A DNA stretch of 64,000 nucleotides from the NCBI RefSeq assembly GCF_019443965.1, contig NZ_CP040814.1, forward strand, positions 2,356,001 through 2,420,000, written 5' to 3'. This DNA comes from Salinibacterium sp. M195 (GTDB lineage Bacteria; Actinomycetota; Actinomycetes; Actinomycetales; Microbacteriaceae). The notes beneath the pieces were generated by a model that did no database searches, was not told the DNA's origin, and saw nothing but the letters and a program-made list of their open reading frames with translations. Positions 60,432 to 64,000 of this stretch are shown here, in pieces (positions within the stretch are counted from its first letter, which is position 1; each line of letters opens with the position of its first letter). Position numbers and translations under genes: made by a program.

Positions 60432-61415
60432 GTGAATTCAGCTTCTCCGCACCTCCCCAACACCCTTGACGTCGACGACACTGTTCAGTTGGTGGTATTG
60501 GAACGATCAGGGATGGTCGAATCCCGCCATCTGGGTGCGGCAGTGGTCATTGCCCCCGACGGCACGCAGTTGCGGCGACTCGGCGATCCCGACGCGCTTA
60601 TCTACCCGCGTTCGACACTCAAACCAATGCAAGCGATCACGGTGCTGCGTTCGGGAGTGACCCTCTCGGAGGAGCAACTGGTGCTGGCCAGCGCCAGCCA
60701 TACGGGCAGCCAGCGCCACCAAGATGTCGTTGCGTCGACTCTCGCCGCGTATGGCCTGAGCGAATCGAACTTGTTATGCCCGACGGACTGGCCAGCGGAT
60801 TCACAAGCTCAACGCGCAGCAGACGCTCCCTCGCGACTCGCCATGAACTGCTCCGGAAAACACGCGAGCTTCTTAGCTGCCTGCGTCGTCAATAACTGGC
60901 CGCTGGAGAGTTACCTTGAGCATGACCATCCGCTGCAGGCTCGAATTCGCGAGACCGTTATCGAATTCACTGGCACAGAATTGGCCCATGAGGGAATTGA
61001 CGGCTGCGGTGCCCCCGTCTTCGCGATGAGCCTCGTGGCTTTGGCCACAGCAATCCAGCGCATCGCAACCGCGAGCGTCACGAGTGATCCGCACGCTCAC
61101 GCCCTTATTGCCGCGATCAGGGCGCACTCCTGGGGACTCGACATGCCCCAGGTCACCGAAGCGATGAATACGTTGGGCATAGTTGCCAAACGAGGCGCCG
61201 AAGGCGTGTTGATCGCGGCAGCTCCTGACGGAACCACCGTCACGCTAAAGATTCTGGATGGTTCCATCCGTCCGCTCTTGCCGGTCGGACTCTCGTTACT
61301 CGTTGACGCAGGCGCTATGGACCCCGCTGCAGCCGCCACAGTGCTTTCGTCGACGACCGAAGAGGTTCTCGGCCGTGGCCTCCCCGTTGGCGAGTTGCGC
61401 TTTCAACTCGCCTAG
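60432..61415 (+). CDS. Asparaginase (L-asparaginase II/thermolabile family)
   Basis: The 327-residue product matches the PF06089-type asparaginases related to Rhizobium etli AnsA, which differ from the E. coli type. Motifs seen are IYPRSTLKPMQA near residue 58 with the catalytic Ser-x-x-Lys, SASHTGSQRHQDV near 92, MNCSGKHASFLAAC near 139 with conserved Cys and Lys, and EGIDGCGAPVFAMSL near 187. It should hydrolyse asparagine to aspartate; aspA 45 kb away could take the product further, but there is no direct link. No signal peptide. Confidence 0.87.
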   Translation: MNSASPHLPNTLDVDDTVQLVVLERSGMVESRHLGAAVVIAPDGTQLRRLGDPDALIYPRSTLKPMQAITVLRSGVTLSEEQLVLASASHTGSQRHQDVVASTLAAYGLSESNLLCPTDWPADSQAQRAADAPSRLAMNCSGKHASFLAACVVNNWPLESYLEHDHPLQARIRETVIEFTGTELAHEGIDGCGAPVFAMSLVALATAIQRIATASVTSDPHAHALIAAIRAHSWGLDMPQVTEAMNTLGIVAKRGAEGVLIAAAPDGTTVTLKILDGSIRPLLPVGLSLLVDAGAMDPAAAATVLSSTTEEVLGRGLPVGELRFQLA

Positions 61416-61432
61416 ACCGTATGGCTGGCGGG

Positions 61433-62638
61433 CTACCCTTTGCCCGTTATCCGGCGGAACTCCGCATTGAATGCTTGGTCGTCGGCGGTGTTGAGCGTTC
61501 TGAAATTGCTCGTGCGCGACATGACTTCCGCGTCTGGGAAGGTGTGCGGGTTAGCGGCCAGTTCTGGGTTGTGTTCCGTTGCATATTCGAACGTTCCATC
61601 GACCGGGCTCACACAACGAATCCAGTCCACAACGTTCGAGGCAATTTCGGGGTCGTAGTAGAAATTCATCAGCTTTTCCACATTGGCTTTGTGCTGAGCG
61701 CCCGCAGGAACGACCAAGGAATCAGTGAAGAATGTTCCTCGAGATCCCGGAAGCAAGAACTTGAATTTTTCGCGACCCGCTTGCGCATTGAGCACCGCGA
61801 TGTCTCCGGAGCGCGCGAATCCGGCCAGCGCGTCACCCGACTTGAACTTCTCGATGTAGTCGCTGCCCATGACGCCCATGATGTGCTTCGATTTGAGGCG
61901 CTCTTCAAGCAGTGCACTTGCCTGCATGAACTCGGCGGTCCCCCAAGTTTCCTGAGAGATGTCTACGCCCTGAGCCAACAAAAGCATGCCCATGGTGTGC
62001 CGCATCTCTGCCAGGACAACGACTTTGCCTTTGAGGTCATCGTTCCACAATTGCTCTACCGAGACGATTCCTTCGCTGTACTCCTCGGCATTCCACGCGA
62101 GGCCGATGAACCCACTTTGCCAGGGCAATGAGTAGTCGCGCTCCGGGTCGAATTCTGGATGAGCGAGTGTCTTCGTGAGGTTCTTCTTGTTGGGGATGTT
62201 CGCTGAGTCTAGCTTTTGGGCGTAGCCAAACTTAATGAGCCGGGCAGCCATCCAGTCGCTGACGCAAATAACATCGGCCCCTGTGGGCTTCCCCAGTGCA
62301 AGCTGGTCTTTCATCGAAAGGTAGAAACCAACATTGTCTTCGACGATCGCACGATACTCGACGTCAATGTCTGATTGCTTCTTGAACGCCTTCAAGGTCG
62401 CCGAATGTCCACTGAGGTCTTCGTCGATGTAGGAGGGCCAGCTTGCCCACACGAGCGAGTTGTCGCTATCGGAAAGGTCCTCGGCAGCTGATCCGTCTGG
62501 GCTCGCACACGCTGCGAGCGCCAGCGCCGTTGCGCCAAGTCCAGCCCCCTGAATTAGCCCCCTGCGGCTGATATGAGATTGCTTCGCCTGCAGCACTAGC
62601 TGCTGGATCGCTGGATCCTGCGGAAGTGGTCTCGTCAC
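61433..62638 (-). CDS. Tat-exported PotD-like polyamine-binding lipoprotein
   Basis: From the GTG at 62638 (AAGGAG 5 bases upstream) the product has 401 residues. The start includes a twin-arginine motif SRRGLIQ and a lipobox LAAC with Cys44, so it looks like a Tat-exported lipoprotein. The rest is a PotD/PotF-type binding domain: LVWASWPSYID near 64, WQSGFIGLAWN, MRHTMGMLL, and FTDSLVVPAGAQHK. It probably binds a polyamine or a similar cation. No permease or ATPase genes follow: the asparaginase gene converges 17 bases away. The frame to 62881 was rejected. Confidence 0.85.
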   Translation of the reverse strand: MTRPLPQDPAIQQLVLQAKQSHISRRGLIQGAGLGATALALAACASPDGSAAEDLSDSDNSLVWASWPSYIDEDLSGHSATLKAFKKQSDIDVEYRAIVEDNVGFYLSMKDQLALGKPTGADVICVSDWMAARLIKFGYAQKLDSANIPNKKNLTKTLAHPEFDPERDYSLPWQSGFIGLAWNAEEYSEGIVSVEQLWNDDLKGKVVVLAEMRHTMGMLLLAQGVDISQETWGTAEFMQASALLEERLKSKHIMGVMGSDYIEKFKSGDALAGFARSGDIAVLNAQAGREKFKFLLPGSRGTFFTDSLVVPAGAQHKANVEKLMNFYYDPEIASNVVDWIRCVSPVDGTFEYATEHNPELAANPHTFPDAEVMSRTSNFRTLNTADDQAFNAEFRRITGKG

Positions 62639-62786
62639 TGTTTCTCCTTCGCACCCACCAATTACCCCGATGGTAGTGAGCGCAGTTTGGCTAGTTCTAG
62701 CCCCAGTTGGGAGGGGCTTTGTGGGCGCGAGGCAATAATTCCACGTTTTGGGCAGAAATTCGCCCAATAAATGTGCCCAATTCGGG
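62639..62786. promoter_or_regulatory. Intergenic region with GCCCAA repeats
   Basis: The region between the PotD-like gene and the short plus-strand frame holds TTGGGC (62748-62753) / GCCCAA (62762-62767), an inverted repeat with an 8-base spacer, and a third copy GCCCAA at 62775-62780. A second stem GCCCC (62700-62704) / GGGGC (62713-62717) lies nearer the PotD-like gene. These look like operator or leader elements, type unknown. Confidence 0.4.
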
Positions 62787-62798
62787 TACCGTGCTGGC
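62787..62798 (+). promoter_or_regulatory. -10 element TACCGT before a short frame
   Basis: TACCGT (62787-62792) ends 6 bases before a GTG at 62799, the same leaderless layout as at longer genes here; the GCCCAA repeats lie just upstream. Confidence 0.35.
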
Positions 62799-62888
62799 GT
62801 GCCCGAGATCATGAGTACTGCTATTCCTGACGAAGACGCAATCTTTAGTACTGCGTCGTCATCGCCCAAGCATGACTCCACGAGCTAG
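62799..62888 (+). CDS. Possible 29-residue leaderless peptide
   Basis: A short frame MPEIMSTAIPDEDAIF... of 29 residues, acidic then Ser-rich, with no hydrophobic segment and no recognised family. The reason to list it is the -10 element 6 bases before its GTG and the operator-like repeats upstream. It lies between the divergent PotD-like gene and the convergent FtsK-like gene. It may be a real small protein, the remnant of a lost gene, or the start of an untranslated RNA. Confidence 0.3.
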   Translation: MPEIMSTAIPDEDAIFSTASSSPKHDSTS

Positions 62889-62937
62889 GAACACCCGGAA
62901 TCGACGTTCTCCTTCAGGCTAGCGCTGCCAGGCGCTG

Positions 62938-64000
62938 TCAGATCGACAAGCGCACTCTGTCTGCGCCGTCTTCGGTGATTCGCCAATAGTGTCCAGAACC
63001 GGAGGCGAGTGGCGGAGGCAATTCTCGTGTGCGGGCAAGCTGTCGGAAATCACTGAGGTTGCAACCGTCGAGTACAACGGTGTTGTGGGTTCGCAGCAGC
63101 GCAAGCGAACCCCACCGCGACTGCCACTCGTCAATTGACCCGATAAGCGCGATTGGTTTCTCTGTGTCCGCGATGAGGAGTTCTCGCTCTGAACCTGGCG
63201 CACCATCGAGCTCACGTACTTGCCACCCGGCAGCCGCTATCGCTGCCGCAGTTATCCGTGGTCGGCTGCTCGCGATCACGAGGTTTTCGGTGGAGCGTAG
63301 AGTCACGACACGAGCAGGCATGGGAACTGGTGGGAACGCCTCGCCGAGCGCAATTTGCACGCGAGCCCCTTTCCACAGTGCACCACCGGGTGGCAAATCG
63401 GGGTTGTAGTCGGCAGACATTCCTCCGGAGAGCACGAAGTCTTGCCTGCTATTCAGCCGAAGTCTCATAACATTTGGCATGAGTTGCACGAGCGACTGAA
63501 GTGCGGGAGTGATTCGCTGTGCGCTTGCGACGACAGCAATTCCGCGCGCTGGGCCTTCCCGCAGCACCCGTGCTAATCGGTCGAGCACGGCAATCCGGTA
63601 GTCGTCGTCGAATCGTGCAATGACCGCATCCAGATCATCGATAGTGAGCAGGATGCTCGCCCGTCGTTGTCCTGGTGCTTCGTCACGGTCTAGCTGTCCA
63701 TGAAGCTCCGCAAGAACATCCCAGAACCCGGCGGGTTCGCGTCCTCCGGCGAGAACACGAACCGCCGCTTCGTCTTCACCTCGCCCATCAGCGGCTCCTA
63801 TGGCCAATTCCTGATCTGACCTGTCTGTTGAACTTGCTGACATGCTCGCTTCAGCGATAGTTGCGATCGCCACACTCTTTCCACTCCCTGGTGCACCAAT
63901 GATGAATATGTTGCCATCGCGAACGGCAGACCACTCCGCAACAGTCTGCCTCTGCTCTTCGGGTAGGTCTGTGAGCCCGAAAGACACGGCACCGCCATGC
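62938..64000 (-). CDS. FtsK/SpoIIIE-family ATPase, C-terminal part (partial)
   Basis: About 354 codons are visible; the frame stays open through the right edge of the window as HGGAVSFGLTDLPEEQRQ, which is internal FtsK/SpoIIIE-type sequence, so the GTG at 63985-63987 is not the true start. Walker A is in IIGAPGSGKSVAIAT and Walker B in SILLTIDDLDAVIARFDD. The GGALWKGARVQIA segment and the final WRITEDGADRVRLSI extension follow. The setting resembles the last ATPase domain of multi-domain EccC/FtsK-like proteins of type VII secretion or DNA-transfer systems. The rest of the gene is needed to tell which. Confidence 0.75.
   Translation of the reverse strand, partial: HGGAVSFGLTDLPEEQRQTVAEWSAVRDGNIFIIGAPGSGKSVAIATIAEASMSASSTDRSDQELAIGAADGRGEDEAAVRVLAGGREPAGFWDVLAELHGQLDRDEAPGQRRASILLTIDDLDAVIARFDDDYRIAVLDRLARVLREGPARGIAVVASAQRITPALQSLVQLMPNVMRLRLNSRQDFVLSGGMSADYNPDLPPGGALWKGARVQIALGEAFPPVPMPARVVTLRSTENLVIASSRPRITAAAIAAAGWQVRELDGAPGSERELLIADTEKPIALIGSIDEWQSRWGSLALLRTHNTVVLDGCNLSDFRQLARTRELPPPLASGSGHYWRITEDGADRVRLSI

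Noticed and set aside
62639..62881. Longer start for the PotD-like gene
   Set aside because: The added 81 residues would bury the Tat signal; AAGGAG lies before the GTG at 62638.
1..64000. tRNA, rRNA, insertion sequences, attachment sites, replication origin
   Set aside because: No tRNA-like cloverleaf, transposase frame, integrase or DnaA-box cluster was noticed on reading; a tRNAscan and IS search would be decisive.

Overview
The window reads as a chromosomal segment of a Gram-positive, fairly high-GC actinobacterium, most likely a member of the Microbacteriaceae (Salinibacterium/Rhodoglobus-like; this is inferred from gene content and gene order, not from a search). Supporting signs are the translation/isoprenoid block dxr-rseP-ispG-proS-nusA-ylxR-infB-rbfA-truB-ribF-rpsO on one strand, a CvpA-trypsin MarP protease, a HelD-type helicase, an Ada-AlkA fusion, a sorC-deoC-aldehyde dehydrogenase operon, and frequent GTG/TTG starts. 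No tRNA, rRNA, CRISPR array, insertion sequence or prophage was seen.

Layout. 1-5.5 kb: partial zinc-free reductase gene, HdeD-like membrane protein, rpsO, then marP flanked by two membrane-anchored NERD-like proteins whose nuclease residues are lost, plus a decayed lysoplasmalogenase gene. 5.7-17.4 kb: HelD helicase, membrane proteins including a PrsW-type protease, Ada-AlkA repair protein, a YtxH-like repeat protein, aspartate ammonia-lyase and an SNF2 helicase. 17.6-23.8 kb: small membrane protein, M20 peptidase, glycerophosphodiesterase, ribokinase, an epimerase-DUF2867 protein and a secreted CAP protein. 23.9-30.6 kb: deoxyribose catabolism (sorC-deoC-aldh-short aldh), a ROK kinase and a CynX-type transporter. 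31-43.7 kb: ribF, truB, panE-mutY (opposite strand), rbfA, infB, ylxR, nusA, proS, ispG. 43.7-56.1 kb: a catabolic island. 56.1-60.2 kb: rseP, dxr, an FKBP lipoprotein and OsmC. 60.4-64 kb: asparaginase, an orphan Tat-exported PotD-like lipoprotein and the C-terminal part of an FtsK/SpoIIIE-family ATPase.

The most notable unit is the island at 43728-56083, which separates ispG from rseP-dxr. Twelve genes on the minus strand, nearly all joined by 4-base ATGA/GTGA overlaps, encode a branched-chain-type ABC importer (binding protein, two ATPases, two permeases), an acyl-CoA ligase-like enzyme, a TetR regulator, 3-hydroxybutyrate dehydrogenase, an alpha/beta hydrolase, both subunits of 3-oxoacid CoA-transferase and a second alpha/beta hydrolase. 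A divergent thiolase completes a route from 3-hydroxybutyrate through acetoacetate and acetoacetyl-CoA to acetyl-CoA. A TTGACA-N17-TAGGCT promoter followed by an inverted repeat lies between the two transcription units. The imported substrate is not known; an ester or oligomer yielding 3-hydroxybutyrate is an inference.

A second pattern runs through the window: at least 18 start codons (ATG or GTG) lie exactly 6 or 7 bases downstream of a TANNNT hexamer and lack a Shine-Dalgarno sequence, which suggests leaderless mRNAs. This pattern was used to choose several starts.
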